DNA from: Burkholderiales bacterium
GTDB taxonomy: Bacteria > Pseudomonadota > Gammaproteobacteria > Burkholderiales > Usitatibacteraceae
NCBI GenBank assembly: GCA_025360815.1
Contig: JANYBL010000124.1
Location: 36,294-100,293 of the forward strand
DNA: 64,000 bases
Direction of reading: 5' to 3'
Shown: positions 32,915 to 41,471 of the stretch, in pieces
How positions within the stretch are numbered: the stretch's first letter is position 1
Layout: the number at the start of each line of letters is the position of its first letter
Notes under the pieces: model-generated
The model's input: the letters and a program-made list of their open reading frames with translations, nothing else
Told to the model about the DNA's origin: nothing
Database searches by the model: none
Translations under genes and position numbers: made by a program

Positions 32915-33326
32915 TTGCTGAATGCAGCCTAGAGGGCTAACTGTGTTGGGAGACAAAAAATAGTCTTACACCGAGCTAAAAATCGGTAGTTAGCGCCTTT
33001 TTTTAGCGTGCCGCCTGAGATATCCTTGTTAAATACTTGATTATGTGGTAAAAAGTTTTTAGTTTTGCAATGTAGCCTGATGTTGCTTTTCGTGGCTTGC
33101 TGTTCAGGCTTGCCCGCCAGCCCGTCTGCTGTTGTTTCGTGTTGTTTCGTGTTGTTTCGTGTTGTTTCATGTTCTTTCATGTTGTTTCATTGTCACCCGT
33201 TTGTAAAACGGGTCTCGTACATTGGTTAGATCAAAATTCAGAAGTCGCATCGAAGTGTGCATTCAAACGTGTCTTTCAACCCTGCCTACAGGCTTGCTTT
33301 GAACGGAAAAACAGAAGGCGCAAATT
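32915..33326. other. Intergenic region with tandem repeat upstream of parA
   Basis: No gene is seen. A T-rich run ccttttttt near 33000 may belong to a terminator of the rib-pgpA transcript, though its stem is poor. The tandem array at 33131-33190 lies in this gap, about 140 bases before the parA start. Confidence 0.4.
33131..33190 (+). repeat. Six 10-bp tandem repeats
   Basis: Six contiguous decamers: gttgtttcgt three times, then gttgtttcat, gttctttcat and gttgtttcat. The 10-bp period places each copy on the same face of the helix, as in protein-binding arrays. It lies upstream of the orphan parA gene. Confidence 0.85.
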
Positions 33327-34100
33327 ATGCCGCGTATTACGGTGTTCAATCAAAAAGGTGGGGTCGGTAAGACCACGACTGCGCTTAATCTCGCTGCTGC
33401 CCTTGCGCGCGCAGGTGAATCACCGCTTACGATTGATCTCGATCCTCAGGGCCATCTCTCGATGCTCAGCGGCATTGGCACCGCCACAAGCGAATCCAGT
33501 CTTTATGCGTTTTATCGCGACAACAAACCGTTGAGTGAATTGGTGCGACAGACTGAGCGCCATTCAAGCTTGATTCCTGCGCATTTAGAGCTGGCCAAAG
33601 TTGATACGCAGTTTGGCAAAGGGCCCAATATTTTAAACCGGCTCAAGCTAGCGCTCATCCGCGAAAACTTGAATGGTGTGCGGCCGGTTATTATGGATTG
33701 CAGCCCGTTGCTGGGTGTTTTGTCGCTGTCGGCAATTTTTGCGGCAGACAAAGTGCTGGTGCCGGTGTCGGCCGATTATTTGGCCGTCAAAGGAGCGATT
33801 CAGGTTGAAAAAACCTTGAATGCGTTAGGACCGGTATTGAAGAAGCGCATCGCGCGACGTTATGTAATTACGCGCTTTGATGCGCGGCGCAAAATGTCGT
33901 GGGAAATCTACAACACCTTCCGCGAGCGATTTGGCATTGAACTGTGCGAGACCCGCATTGCTGAAAGTGTATCAATTGCTGAAAGCCCTTACGCTGAAAC
34001 CGATGTGTTTGAGCACGCGCCCGGCAGCCGGGGTGCGCAAGATTATCAGGCCCTGTATGAGGAACTAAAGGCAAATGATTTCTTGGCAATGGCGGCTTGA
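33327..34100 (+). CDS. ParA family ATPase without a ParB partner
   Basis: This 257-residue Soj/ParA-like ATPase has the deviant Walker A KGGVGKTT at residues 10-17, the LTIDLDPQGHLS segment (Walker A'), VIMDCSPLLGVLSLSAI (Walker B) and VPVSADYLAVKGA. There is no N-terminal helix-turn-helix, so it is the small chromosomal/MinD-like form. No parB, parS or chemotaxis/type IV pilus gene is adjacent; such lone ParAs often position other cargo. Tandem repeats lie on both sides of the gene. Cargo and role cannot be assigned. Confidence 0.9.
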   Translation: MPRITVFNQKGGVGKTTTALNLAAALARAGESPLTIDLDPQGHLSMLSGIGTATSESSLYAFYRDNKPLSELVRQTERHSSLIPAHLELAKVDTQFGKGPNILNRLKLALIRENLNGVRPVIMDCSPLLGVLSLSAIFAADKVLVPVSADYLAVKGAIQVEKTLNALGPVLKKRIARRYVITRFDARRKMSWEIYNTFRERFGIELCETRIAESVSIAESPYAETDVFEHAPGSRGAQDYQALYEELKANDFLAMAA

Positions 34101-34228
34101 TCGGGGGTTCGTGGTGGCTCCCTGGTCACGGCCGTCCGGTGTCAATTTCTACCGATTGCGGGCGATCGCCGATGTCAAAGCGTCAATTCTGGCCGCTACC
34201 TGGCCCGCAAAAAATGTTAACGACGCCG

Positions 34229-34276
34229 ATCAAAACACCCATCAAAACACCCATCAAAACGCTCGTCAAAACCACT
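34229..34276 (+). repeat. Four 12-bp tandem repeats downstream of parA
   Basis: Units are atcaaaacaccc twice, atcaaaacgctc and gtcaaaaccact. The gap 34101-34328 otherwise shows nothing convincing. Confidence 0.8.
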
Positions 34277-34328
34277 TATAAAGCCGCGTTAACCGCGCTG
34301 ATTTCGCTGCATATGGCCCTAAATGCTT

Positions 34329-34544
34329 TTATTCGCTCTTACCAATAATCAGCGAAATAGCGCCTTCTAAATCGGTGGCATCAGAACGTGGCAAGTCGTC
34401 GAGCACTCTGCATTCCAAAACGGTTGCATGGTGGTACATCTTACGCAGTTTGAACTCGGCTAGCTCCTGCGATTCTGCTTGAATCGCCAGATTTTCGACG
34501 GCCAAGCCGGTTTGAGTCCGAATACGAAAACCAAATTTTTGCAT
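34329..34544 (-). CDS. Conserved small hypothetical protein
   Basis: A 71-residue soluble protein with no signal peptide or membrane segment. It starts MQKFGFRIRTQTGLAVENLAI and has an amphipathic stretch ESQELAEFKLRKMYHHATVLEC, ending in TDLEGAISLI. The composition is natural and a GGAAAA ribosome site precedes the ATG. Small proteins of this pattern occur in Burkholderiales genomes to my recollection, without known function. It is transcribed divergently from oxyR, 147 bases away, so it could share OxyR control. Confidence 0.65.
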   Translation of the reverse strand: MQKFGFRIRTQTGLAVENLAIQAESQELAEFKLRKMYHHATVLECRVLDDLPRSDATDLEGAISLIIGKSE

Positions 34545-34691
34545 CGTTTTTCCGGTGTTCTGTAGGAGGCGATAAAGGCAAAAAACGTCGAATGATGATT
34601 GAAGCGGGTTTGAAATTACGCATCGCTTTTAAACAATTCTAAAATTCGATTGCCATCATAATAGCGATAGTCCCGCTCAAAAGGAATACAA

Positions 34692-35612
34692 ATGAATTTA
34701 CGTGATCTTCGCTACCTCGTAGCGCTGGGTGATCTCAAGCACTTTGGCCGCGCTGCCGAGGCTAGCTTTGTTTCGCAGCCGACGCTGTCCACCCAAATCA
34801 AAAAATTTGAGGACGAGCTGGGCGTACCGCTGATTGAACGCAACCCGCGCAACGTCATGCTGACCGATGTTGGCGTAGCCGTCGTTGCACGCGCACGCGC
34901 AATATTGCGCGAAGCCGACGAAATTAAGAATATTGCCCGACGCGCCAAAGACCCGGAATCCGGCATGGTAAAAATCGGGATCTTCCCCACACTGGGCCCT
35001 TATTTATTGCCTCACGTGGTGCCCAATATAGTAAAAAGATTTCCAAAGTTAGAGCTCATGCTATTCGAAGAAAAGACCGAAAGCATTCTAAAAAAACTGC
35101 ACGACGGCGAGCTCGACGCGGGCATTCTGGCACTGCCGATTCATGACGACACCCTACACGCCGAGTTTCTATTTGAGGAATCATTTGTGCTGGCTGTACC
35201 AAAAAGCAGCGCCCTCGCCAAACTAAAAAAAGTTAAATTGAGTGATCTCACAAACGAACGATTGCTGTTGCTCGACGATGGTCATTGCCTGCGCGACCAA
35301 GCACTTGAAGTCTGCCAAATGGCCGGTGTGGGTGAACGCGCGGGGTTCCGTGCCACCAGCTTAGAAACGCTGCGTCACATGGTCTCCGCCAATGTCGGCA
35401 TGACACTACTCCCCGCGCTGACCGTTCAGCCGCCCGTGCCACCCACGCCGAATATTGTGCTGATCCCGTTCGCCGAGCCTGCACCACATCGACGGATCGC
35501 GATTGTTTGGCGGCGCACCTCGGCTTTAGCAGCATTTTTGCACCAGCTCGTACCGCTGCTTAAGACGCTGCCGAAGGGCGCCCTGGAAGCGCCGAAGTTA
35601 TACAAATCATAG
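34692..35612 (+). CDS. oxyR: Hydrogen peroxide sensing LysR-type regulator OxyR
   Basis: This 306-residue LysR-type regulator has an N-terminal winged helix-turn-helix (DLRYLVALGDLKHFGRAAEA, FVSQPTLSTQIKKFEDELG). The peroxide-sensing cysteines are at exactly the E. coli positions: Cys199 and Cys208 in DDGHCLRDQALEVC. On oxidation these form a disulfide and switch on peroxide defence genes (katG, ahpC, dps), none of which is in the window. AAAGGAAT precedes the ATG. Autoregulation and regulation of the divergent small gene are plausible but not shown. Confidence 0.96.
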   Translation: MNLRDLRYLVALGDLKHFGRAAEASFVSQPTLSTQIKKFEDELGVPLIERNPRNVMLTDVGVAVVARARAILREADEIKNIARRAKDPESGMVKIGIFPTLGPYLLPHVVPNIVKRFPKLELMLFEEKTESILKKLHDGELDAGILALPIHDDTLHAEFLFEESFVLAVPKSSALAKLKKVKLSDLTNERLLLLDDGHCLRDQALEVCQMAGVGERAGFRATSLETLRHMVSANVGMTLLPALTVQPPVPPTPNIVLIPFAEPAPHRRIAIVWRRTSALAAFLHQLVPLLKTLPKGALEAPKLYKS

Positions 35613-35671
35613 TCAGCAGTAGAAAATCTCGCGGACGCAAAGTTTTTTGAAAATATGAATACGCTAGCAAC

Positions 35672-35746
35672 TGGTGGGCGGTACTGGGATCGAACCAGTG
35701 ACCCCTGCCGTGTGAAGGCAGTGCTCTACCGCTGAGCTAACCGCCC
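35672..35746 (-). tRNA. tRNA-Val (anticodon CAC)
   Basis: Read leftward it folds as a full cloverleaf: acceptor stem GGGCGGT/ACCGCCC, D arm GCTC/GAGC, anticodon arm CTGCC-TTCACAC-GGCAG with anticodon CAC, and T arm ACTGG-TTCGATC-CCAGT. The discriminator A is followed by an encoded CCA. It reads GUG valine codons. It is a solitary gene between oxyR and the decarboxylase. Confidence 0.97.
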
Positions 35747-36036
35747 AATCATCATATTTTCGCACGTCGGGCTGATAGGGTCAACGCAATGTCAACGTCG
35801 GCGAGGCGCAATGAGGCAGTAAGCTAAACAGAGGTGAGGACGCAATCGTATATATTGCTCAACGTCGGTTGAGTTGTACTGAGGTTCATCGCCTCACCGA
35901 TTGGGCCGCAGAGACTGCCGTATAATTCTCGCGTGTTCAGTCATACTCAATTGCAATGCGCCAGTGGCGACATTCGCGTAGATTAAGTCACAACCCGTTT
36001 GACAATAAATTTTGCGCCCCGCACAGAAGGATTCTC

Positions 36037-38286
36037 ATGAAATTTCGTTTTCCGATTGTCATTATCGACGAAGATTTTCGCTCTGAAAATACTTCTGGTC
36101 TCGGCATTCGTGCACTGGCCGATGCGATTCAAGGCGAGGGGATGGAAGTCCTTGGTGTCACCAGCTATGGGGATCTTTCGCAGTTTGCACAGCAGCAGTC
36201 GCGGGCGTCAGCCTTTATTTTGTCAATTGACGATGAAGAGTTTACGCCGGGACCCGAGCTTGATCCTGCCGTGCTGAATTTACGCAAATTTATTGAAGAG
36301 ATTCGATTTAAAAATTCTGAAATCCCAATTTATTTATATGGCGAGACCCGTACCTCACGTCATTTACCAAACGATATTTTGCGTGAGCTGCACGGCTTTA
36401 TTCATATGTTTGAAGATACGCCCGAGTTCGTGGCGCGGCATATTATCCGTGAGGCGAAATCCTATCTGGACTCCCTTGCGCCCCCGTTTTTTCGGGCGTT
36501 GGTGCATTATGCGCAAGATGGTTCGTATTCATGGCATTGCCCCGGTCATTCGGGTGGCGTGGCGTTTTTAAAGTCACCTATTGGGCAAATGTTCCACCAA
36601 TTTTTTGGTGAGAACATGCTGCGTGCCGATGTTTGCAACGCGGTGGAAGAGTTGGGCCAATTGCTGGATCACGACGGGCCAGTGGGCGCGTCTGAGCGCA
36701 ACGCGGCGCGGATTTTTAATGCCGATCATTGCTTCTTCGTCACCAATGGGACATCAACCTCAAACAAGATGGTCTGGCACGCGAACGTTGCGCCGGGCGA
36801 TATCGTGATCGTGGATCGTAACTGCCATAAATCAATTTTGCATGCCATCATCATGACGGGAGCGAACCCGATTTTCTTGATGCCCACGCGTAATCATCTA
36901 GGTATTATTGGTCCGATTCCGCTGTCTGAATTTTCGCCTGAGAACATTCAGAAAAAAATTGCGGCGAATCCGTTTATTAAAGATAAAACTGCCAAGCCGC
37001 GCATCCTCACCATCACGCAATCGACTTACGACGGCGTGTTGTATAACGTAGAAACTCTCAAGGAAACGCTCGCCGGGCAAGTCGAAACCTTGCACTTTGA
37101 CGAGGCTTGGCTTCCCCACGCGACCTTTCACGATTTTTATAAAAACATGCACGCGATCGGCAAGGATCGTCCGCGCTCCAAAGAGGCATTGATTTACGCT
37201 ACCCACTCCACTCATAAATTGCTCGCGGGTATTTCTCAAGCGTCGCAAATCATTGTGCAAGATTCCGATACTCGGAAGCTGGATCGCCACGCCTTCAACG
37301 AGGCATATTTGATGCACACCTCGACCTCACCGCAGTACGCGATCATCGCTAGTTGTGACGTGGCCGCGGCAATGATGGAACCACCCGGTGGCACCGCGCT
37401 GGTCGAGGAATCGATTACTGAGGCACTCGATTTCCGCCGCGCCATGCGCAAGGTCGACGATGAATTCGGCAAAGATTGGTGGTTCAAAGTTTGGGGTCCT
37501 GAGAAATTGTCCGAAGAGGGCGTCGGTGCACAGACTGATTGGGTCCTCAAGGCCAACGAAAAATGGCATGGCTTCGGAAATTTGGCAACGGGCTTTAACA
37601 TGCTCGATCCGATTAAATCCACTATCGTCACGCCTGGGTTGGATGTATCCGGCAAGTTTGCCAAGACCGGCATCCCGGCCTCGATCGTGACCAAATTTTT
37701 GGCTGAGCACGGCGTGATCGTTGAAAAGACAGGGCTTTATTCGTTCTTCATTATGTTTACCATCGGCATCACCAAAGGCCGTTGGAATACGCTGCTCACG
37801 GCGCTTCAACAGTTCAAGGATGATTACGACCGCAACCAGCCAATGTGGAAAATCCTGCCTGAATTTGTCGCCACCCAGCCACGCTACGAGCGCATGGGCT
37901 TGCGTGATTTGTGTCAGCAGATACACGATATGTATAAAGCCAACGACATCGCGCGGCTCATTACCGAGATGTACACCTCGAATATGGAGCCGGCAATGAC
38001 GCCGGCGGATGCATTCGCCCGCATGGCGCATCGTGATATCGATCGCGTGGAGATCGAGCAACTAGAGGGCCGCATTACCAGCGTACTGCTGACACCTTAT
38101 CCGCCTGGCATCCCGCTCCTTATACCCGGCGAGAGATTTAATAAAACCATTGTGCAATATCTCAAATTCGCCCGCGAATTTAACGCCAATTTCCCCGGGT
38201 TTGAAGCCGATATTCACGGCTTGGTGGAAGAGAAAAAAGATGGCAGGCTATTTTATTATGTTGACTGTGTGCGTCAGCAAACCTGA
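36037..38286 (+). CDS. Orn/Lys/Arg decarboxylase, PLP-dependent (fold type I)
   Basis: This 749-residue amino acid decarboxylase has the inducible-enzyme layout. An N-terminal receiver-like wing domain (1-about 130) begins FPIVIIDEDFRSENTSG. The PLP domain has SWHCPGHSGGVAFLKSP, FFVTNGTSTSNKMVWH, DRNCHKSILHA and the Schiff-base lysine segment YATHSTHKLLAGISQAS. A C-terminal domain ends with TPYPPGIPLLIPGERF. It removes CO2 from lysine, arginine or ornithine to give a polyamine, typically for acid resistance or polyamine supply. Which substrate is used cannot be decided by eye. A frame extension to 35956 exists, but AGAAGG lies before the ATG at 36037. A lone receiver gene follows 11 bases downstream. 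Confidence 0.93.
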   Translation: MKFRFPIVIIDEDFRSENTSGLGIRALADAIQGEGMEVLGVTSYGDLSQFAQQQSRASAFILSIDDEEFTPGPELDPAVLNLRKFIEEIRFKNSEIPIYLYGETRTSRHLPNDILRELHGFIHMFEDTPEFVARHIIREAKSYLDSLAPPFFRALVHYAQDGSYSWHCPGHSGGVAFLKSPIGQMFHQFFGENMLRADVCNAVEELGQLLDHDGPVGASERNAARIFNADHCFFVTNGTSTSNKMVWHANVAPGDIVIVDRNCHKSILHAIIMTGANPIFLMPTRNHLGIIGPIPLSEFSPENIQKKIAANPFIKDKTAKPRILTITQSTYDGVLYNVETLKETLAGQVETLHFDEAWLPHATFHDFYKNMHAIGKDRPRSKEALIYATHSTHKLLAGISQASQIIVQDSDTRKLDRHAFNEAYLMHTSTSPQYAIIASCDVAAAMMEPPGGTALVEESITEALDFRRAMRKVDDEFGKDWWFKVWGPEKLSEEGVGAQTDWVLKANEKWHGFGNLATGFNMLDPIKSTIVTPGLDVSGKFAKTGIPASIVTKFLAEHGVIVEKTGLYSFFIMFTIGITKGRWNTLLTALQQFKDDYDRNQPMWKILPEFVATQPRYERMGLRDLCQQIHDMYKANDIARLITEMYTSNMEPAMTPADAFARMAHRDIDRVEIEQLEGRITSVLLTPYPPGIPLLIPGERFNKTIVQYLKFAREFNANFPGFEADIHGLVEEKKDGRLFYYVDCVRQQT

Positions 38287-38297
38287 GGGAATACAAA

Positions 38298-38666
38298 ATG
38301 CAAGCGTTAATTGTCGACGACGATGATACCGTCGTTGAACACATCCGATTTTGCTTGAAGCGGCATGGCTACACTGTCACAGCAGCGCGCAATGGCGTGG
38401 TCGCGCTTGATCTTTGCCAAAGCCAGTATTTTGATTGGATTATTTGCGACATCATGCTGCCGCGACTCAATGGCATCAGTTTTCTCCGTAGCGTTAAGCG
38501 CTTGCTAGCCGGCACCTCAACGCGCATTCTCGTGATCTCATCAATGGATGATTACGACATAAAGGCGGAAGTTCTTGCGGTCGGTGCCGAAGCCTTTTTG
38601 CTGAAGCCGGTAACGACACAAATGCTCGCCGATGCCCTCAACAAGCCGCAGCCAGCAGTAAAGTAA
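38298..38666 (+). CDS. Stand-alone response regulator receiver (CheY-like)
   Basis: A 122-residue single receiver domain with no output domain. The acidic pocket is VDDDD (6-10), the phosphorylation site Asp51 lies in IICDIMLPRLNG, the switch Ser81 in VISSMDD, and the conserved Lys103 in LLKPV. All key residues are present, so it should be phosphorylatable. AGGGA precedes the ATG and the gap to the decarboxylase is only 11 bases, so they are probably co-transcribed. No histidine kinase is in the window. The pairing of a lone receiver with a decarboxylase that itself starts with a receiver-like wing is notable. Confidence 0.88.
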   Translation: MQALIVDDDDTVVEHIRFCLKRHGYTVTAARNGVVALDLCQSQYFDWIICDIMLPRLNGISFLRSVKRLLAGTSTRILVISSMDDYDIKAEVLAVGAEAFLLKPVTTQMLADALNKPQPAVK

Positions 38667-39299
38667 ATAGTATTTCGCGACGCAAGGGCATCGACATTTG
38701 TTGGTGGCGCGCAAGAGCAAAGGTTGCATGTTCGACGCCTAACGCATTGGGTCGTCTTGCTTTAGAGCGCGGCGCAGCCATAAATTCAGACGGCTAAGCA
38801 GCGCGACTTAAGCGCAGGCACTTTGCTTTGGCAGGCAAACGCGGCCTTACCAAATTGGCCTCAGCCGCCGGTGCCCGGGGGCAATTCAAGTTGCGTACTT
38901 CGCAATCGTTAAATCGGTGCCCTTCGCCACGCATATGGTTTTCTGTTTGGCTCAACACTGTTGCAGATTGCGACTGCACGCAACGTGCATGACCATTTTC
39001 CTGAATGCCCAAACGACACCTCGCTTTTCAGCAGATGACGAAAACCTTCACCGCTAAAAAGCCTCGGTCACGCCGCGGATTTATCTGCATTTCAATATGC
39101 AGATTCCGCAACCCATCGCTTCACCATTGAGCGCGAATACGTCGGGCGCTACAGTCTGCTTGTCCTCGCCGAATCAGTTTGAAAACAAGGCCATCACCCA
39201 ATACGCGCACTACATGCAATATGCGTAATACAACAAGGCCAACACAGGAGCAACTAAGCGAGGCTCCCATCCATTGTTCAAACTAAAAGCGAGATCATC
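38667..39299. other. Gap without a supported gene
   Basis: No gene is seen in 630 bases. A good 8-bp inverted repeat, atctgcat / atgcagat, lies at 39083-39104. A 43-codon frame from 39098 has no ribosome site and no recognisable product. The region may be decayed coding sequence. Confidence 0.35.
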
Positions 39300-39724
39300 A
39301 TGAAAAGCTTTATTCGTACCATCGCCATCAGCGCCACATTGAGCGCCGTTATTTTTTGCGCATTTAACAACTGCGCCAGTGCCGAGCCAGTGAAAGCCGA
39401 GACAGACAGCATCAAAGCATTAGCGTTATTGGAAGTCCGTTCAGATGCACAACCGTACCGAAAAATGAATGCCGTCTTTCAGCAAGTGCGTGGAACCTAT
39501 TTGTTTGATCAAGACGACCGCTCCATCACGCTATACCGTAGTGCCGCCAGTTTTATGCCGCAATCAGCGGGCAACCCACCGTTGAAATTATCCCCACCAG
39601 CGCAAACACATTCGCCTCTGTAAACGGCGCGTTGGAGCTATTGTTTAAAGAGCAACGAAACGGTTTGATTAACGATATTGCGATCAGACTGCCGAAAGAA
39701 AAAATGCAGTTTGCGTTGCGCTAG
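39300..39724 (+). pseudogene. Frameshifted small secreted protein gene
   Basis: Frame 1 from 39300 gives a signal peptide (MKSFIRTIAISATLSAVIFCAF, ending near ASAE). It runs on through RSDAQPYRKMNAVFQQVRGTYLFDQDD and then into a Pro-rich end that stops at 39623. In the frame two bases further on, sense-looking protein runs QPTVEIIPTSANTFASV, NGALELLFKEQRNGLI, NDIAIRLPKEKMQFALR to a TAG at 39722-39724. The switch must fall at about 39540-39572. Without the shift the product would be about 141 residues. Either the gene is broken or the sequence has an indel error. I do not recognise the family. Confidence 0.6.
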
Positions 39725-40328
39725 ATTTTTTCGCTCGCCCCGTACTTAGTACGGCGGCGAGTGGATTATCAAAGAGCGATGAATATTCCTGTTGTGGTGG
39801 TCATCTGCGTGACTTAGCTATAAAAAAATTATCGGCATGATTTAGCAAAAAAAATTTTGAACAATGACGAAATTTGATGCCTTGCGATTTGCATATTTAG
39901 TTTTTTTCTTAGTGACGCGTGAGCGCGCAGCGCGTGAATTTATGGTGACGGGGCTTTTCCCGTCGCCGTAAATCCTGTTGTAGCTCCCTCTCACCCCGGA
40001 AGGCTACAATGACACCCTATCAACTTTGACAGGGTGTCCGCATTGGATAAGTGCCGTTGTTTTCTTTTAAAATGTTTCCAAATGCCCCCTTCAATACTCG
40101 CGCAATGCCTCAAAACGCCCGCCAGGAGCGAAGTTTGGCGTAATGATCGATTTGACCATTGCATCCTATTTTCATATTCGCTGCGGTCTATTCGCCAGCA
40201 TTGGCCAAACGGTGCACTTTTTCACATCCGCGCAGTACCCCCAGCTTTCAGAATAAAATAACCTATGCAGCTTTTTTAACCAAACTGAGCCTATTCAATT
40301 TTTTGATGCACCACACTAGAAAGCCAAC
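39725..40328. other. Hairpin-rich intergenic region
   Basis: No gene is seen. Several inverted repeats follow each other: acgcg / cgcgt near 39915-39935; ggtgacggg / cccgtcgcc near 39944-39967 (one wobble); tgtagc / ggctaca-type near 39979-40008; and gacaccct / agggtgtc at 40011-40038. None has a good T-tract. Copy C of the dispersed repeat is at 40110-40140. A 75-codon frame from 40034 is not convincing. Confidence 0.4.
40110..40140 (+). repeat. Candidate dispersed intergenic repeat, copy C
   Basis: A 31-base element starting tcaaaacgcc and ending aagtttggcg, related to the elements at 4145 and 18097. Copies B and C share the first ten and last nine bases. Confidence 0.4.
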
Positions 40329-40574
40329 ATGAACAAGCCAGCCGAACACCCTGCCGTTGCAATGCTTCGTAGTGAAATTGAAATCATGATGTCGGATCGT
40401 GAGGCGCTGTTGAGGATTGCTGGTGCGGCGGCGAAGTTGGTGGAGATTTTAAACATCGCACGCTTGCCGGTTTCGGCGATTCCGTTGGCCGAGGCGCTGG
40501 CATCAGGCGTAAATGCGCTGTCGGAAGATTCGCTTAAGGAAGCCTTAGATGCGCAAAAGCAGCGTGCCTCGTAA
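40329..40574 (+). CDS. Small conserved hypothetical protein
   Basis: An 81-residue helical, soluble protein: MNKPAEHPAVAMLRSEIEIMMSDREALLRIAGAAAKLVEILN and so on, ending DSLKEALDAQKQRAS. It has no membrane segment or signal peptide. The composition and heptad-like spacing suggest a helical bundle. I recall similar short proteins in betaproteobacteria, without a known function. The ribosome site is weak (gaaagcc). It stands alone between a structured gap and the acyltransferase gene. Confidence 0.6.
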   Translation: MNKPAEHPAVAMLRSEIEIMMSDREALLRIAGAAAKLVEILNIARLPVSAIPLAEALASGVNALSEDSLKEALDAQKQRAS

Positions 40575-40731
40575 GTCAATGATGGTGTGAAGCAATGTGA
40601 GGTAGTGTGAATGGTGGTGCTACATACGGTACGCAATTTTCCGGTGCGTGCGATACGCTGTGTCGCTGAATCGCCAGCCAATCAAGGGTACATTGCAACA
40701 CCATCCCTATACTAATTCGAAACGAGTTTTC

Positions 40732-41328
40732 TTGAATTCCAATTTTCCTGTTCCTGCGCAGTACGTGCGGCGCAATGCGCCCGTGGCAAATTTCATTGGC
40801 CGCACCATGATGCGATTGTCCGGCTGGCGGCTGGTCGGTGAGTTGCCTGATTTACCGAAAATTGTAATTGCGGTTGCCCCACACACCTCCAATTGGGATT
40901 TTGTGATCGGCGTGATGACCTTGTTCACGCTCGATATCAATCTCAATTTTATCGGCAAGCACACTTTATTTCGCGGCTGGTTTGGACGCTGGCTGCGCTC
41001 GCTTGGCGGCGTCCCGGCAGATCGTACCAAGGCGCATGGTTTGGTGGGGGAGGTTATCGATGCTTTCAACACCAACGACCGTATGATTCTGGCTCTTTCT
41101 CCTGAGGGCACGCGCACCCTGAGCAAAGGCTTCAAGACCGGCTTTTTGCATATTGCGCGGGGAGCGAATGTGCCAATTGTGTTGGCCTATTTTGATTTTC
41201 CCAATCGCACGGTTGGCTTTGGCCCGGTCTTCACGCCGACAGGTGATGTCGAGCGCGATATGAAAACGATTTTGAATTTCTATCGACCCATTCGTGGCCG
41301 CTATGTGAAGCAGTGGCAAAAAGATTGA
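40732..41328 (+). CDS. 1-acyl-glycerol-3-phosphate acyltransferase-like (PlsC family)
   Basis: This acyltransferase of the PlsC superfamily transfers an acyl chain to a lysophospholipid-type acceptor. The catalytic motif H-x4-D is APHTSNWD, and the acceptor-binding motif is SPEGTRTLSKGFKTGFLHIA. A short hydrophobic segment (GVMTLFTLDINLNFIG) suggests peripheral or single-pass membrane binding. The start is uncertain: TTG at 40732 gives about 198 residues, the usual length for this subgroup, and GTG at 40648 gives 226. Neither has a clear ribosome site. It is not next to other lipid genes, so the acceptor is unknown. Confidence 0.83.
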   Translation: MNSNFPVPAQYVRRNAPVANFIGRTMMRLSGWRLVGELPDLPKIVIAVAPHTSNWDFVIGVMTLFTLDINLNFIGKHTLFRGWFGRWLRSLGGVPADRTKAHGLVGEVIDAFNTNDRMILALSPEGTRTLSKGFKTGFLHIARGANVPIVLAYFDFPNRTVGFGPVFTPTGDVERDMKTILNFYRPIRGRYVKQWQKD

Positions 41329-41444
41329 CGATGCCCTATTTTTGCGCACCGTCGGCAGCAATATGTGCGGATATGGTGCGGTGCAATATGCCGTGGTAAA
41401 TCATTAACCAATTGAAAAATAAGGAAAAAACAGGTGGAGAAAAG

Positions 41445-41462
41445 TTGGCATGACAAATGCTA
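41445..41462 (+). promoter_or_regulatory. Putative sigma-54 promoter
   Basis: ttggcatgacaaatgcta matches the -24/-12 consensus YTGGCACG-N4-TTGCW closely. GG (41447-41448) and GC (41459-41460) are separated by exactly ten bases. It predicts a start near 41472. No protein-coding gene follows on this strand before the terminator at 41516. Confidence 0.6.
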
Positions 41463-41471
41463 GTAGATAGT

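Noticed and set aside
33131..33190. CRISPR array
   Set aside because: The units are contiguous 10-mers without spacers and no cas genes are present.
33131..33190. Plasmid replication iterons
   Set aside because: No replication initiator gene is present and the surroundings are chromosomal housekeeping genes.
37327..38061. Minus-strand frame of 244 codons opposite the decarboxylase
   Set aside because: It lies fully within a well-supported gene on the other strand and shows no domain.
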